DNA of 64,000 nucleotides from Actinospineispora spinosispora DSM 44797 (GTDB taxonomy: Bacteria > Actinomycetota > Actinomycetes > Mycobacteriales > Pseudonocardiaceae), in contig NZ_AUBB01000038.1 in NCBI RefSeq assembly GCF_000429025.1, positions 1 through 64,000 of the forward strand, given 5' to 3'. The DNA is not shown here. How positions within the stretch are numbered: position 1 is the first letter of the stretch. More notes on this DNA, generated by a model. The model had not been told where the DNA came from, did no database searches, and worked only from the letters and a program-made list of their open reading frames with translations.

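Noticed and set aside
1-64000. tRNA, rRNA, riboswitches, insertion sequences with transposase genes
   Set aside because: No recognisable cloverleaf, rRNA segment, riboswitch core or transposase motif was found on either strand by reading.

Overview
The window comes from a high-GC actinobacterium, most likely of the Pseudonocardiales. Third codon positions are almost all G or C, GTG and TTG starts are frequent, and the gene families (SARP with NB-ARC and TPR, ECF41 sigma factor, DUF6247, DUF397, Mn/Fe-SOD with an actinobacterial N-terminus) are typical of that group. No rRNA, tRNA or CRISPR array was seen.

Region 1 (1-17.5 kb). The 5' part of a Glu/Leu/Phe/Val dehydrogenase gene runs off the left edge. 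It is followed by a large SARP-type regulator, a remnant of hisC, and a biosynthetic locus. In that locus a P450 and an acyl-CoA ligase are translationally coupled on the minus strand. They diverge from a plus-strand operon coding for a squalene-cyclase-like protein, a 2678-residue single-module polyketide synthase and an alpha/beta hydrolase. The PKS order KS-AT-DH-MT-ER-KR-ACP is that of fungal highly reducing iterative PKSs. The natural reading is: the ligase activates a starter, the PKS builds a methylated reduced chain, the hydrolase releases it, and the P450 and cyclase-like protein tailor it. The PKS gene carries two in-frame 42-bp palindromes and a block of 120-bp repeats.

Region 2 (17.5-31.7 kb). 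This part holds two toxin-antitoxin-like pairs (a MazEF type and a DUF6247/RelE-like type), a superoxide dismutase, small secreted or unknown proteins, and a secreted hydrolase. It also holds a split 5-oxoprolinase locus (pxpA with a GntR regulator; pxpB, pxpC and an MHS transporter on the other strand), a MerR regulator with a small Cys-rich protein, an ECF41 sigma factor coupled to an FAD oxidoreductase with a cupin downstream, and a TPR protein.

Region 3 (31.75-64.0 kb). Half of the window is one uninterrupted minus-strand reading frame of at least 10,748 codons that continues beyond the right edge. In order it codes for a helical N-terminal region, a possible papain-like Cys-His-Asp domain, a low-complexity linker, a SecA-like ATPase with intact motor motifs, a LysM-like motif and dozens of membrane segments. 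The membrane part includes three copies of a ~220-residue module and a cation-efflux-like domain with a His-Gly tract. After that come scattered winged-helix-like modules, recurrent HExxFH motifs and three HExxH metallopeptidase-like domains, the last at the C-terminus. A small Cys/His-rich ORF with a very good ribosome binding site sits inside it in another frame, and a GTGAGTG palindrome interrupts it. The giant frame may therefore be a read-through fusion of formerly separate operon genes. This is the strongest candidate for an undescribed system in the window.

A recurring theme is a family of 40-42 bp perfect or near-perfect palindromes starting GTGAGTG and ending CACTCAC. Between genes they look like terminators, and twice they supply the stop codon. 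Inside genes they are read as 14-residue linkers, always in the same phase.
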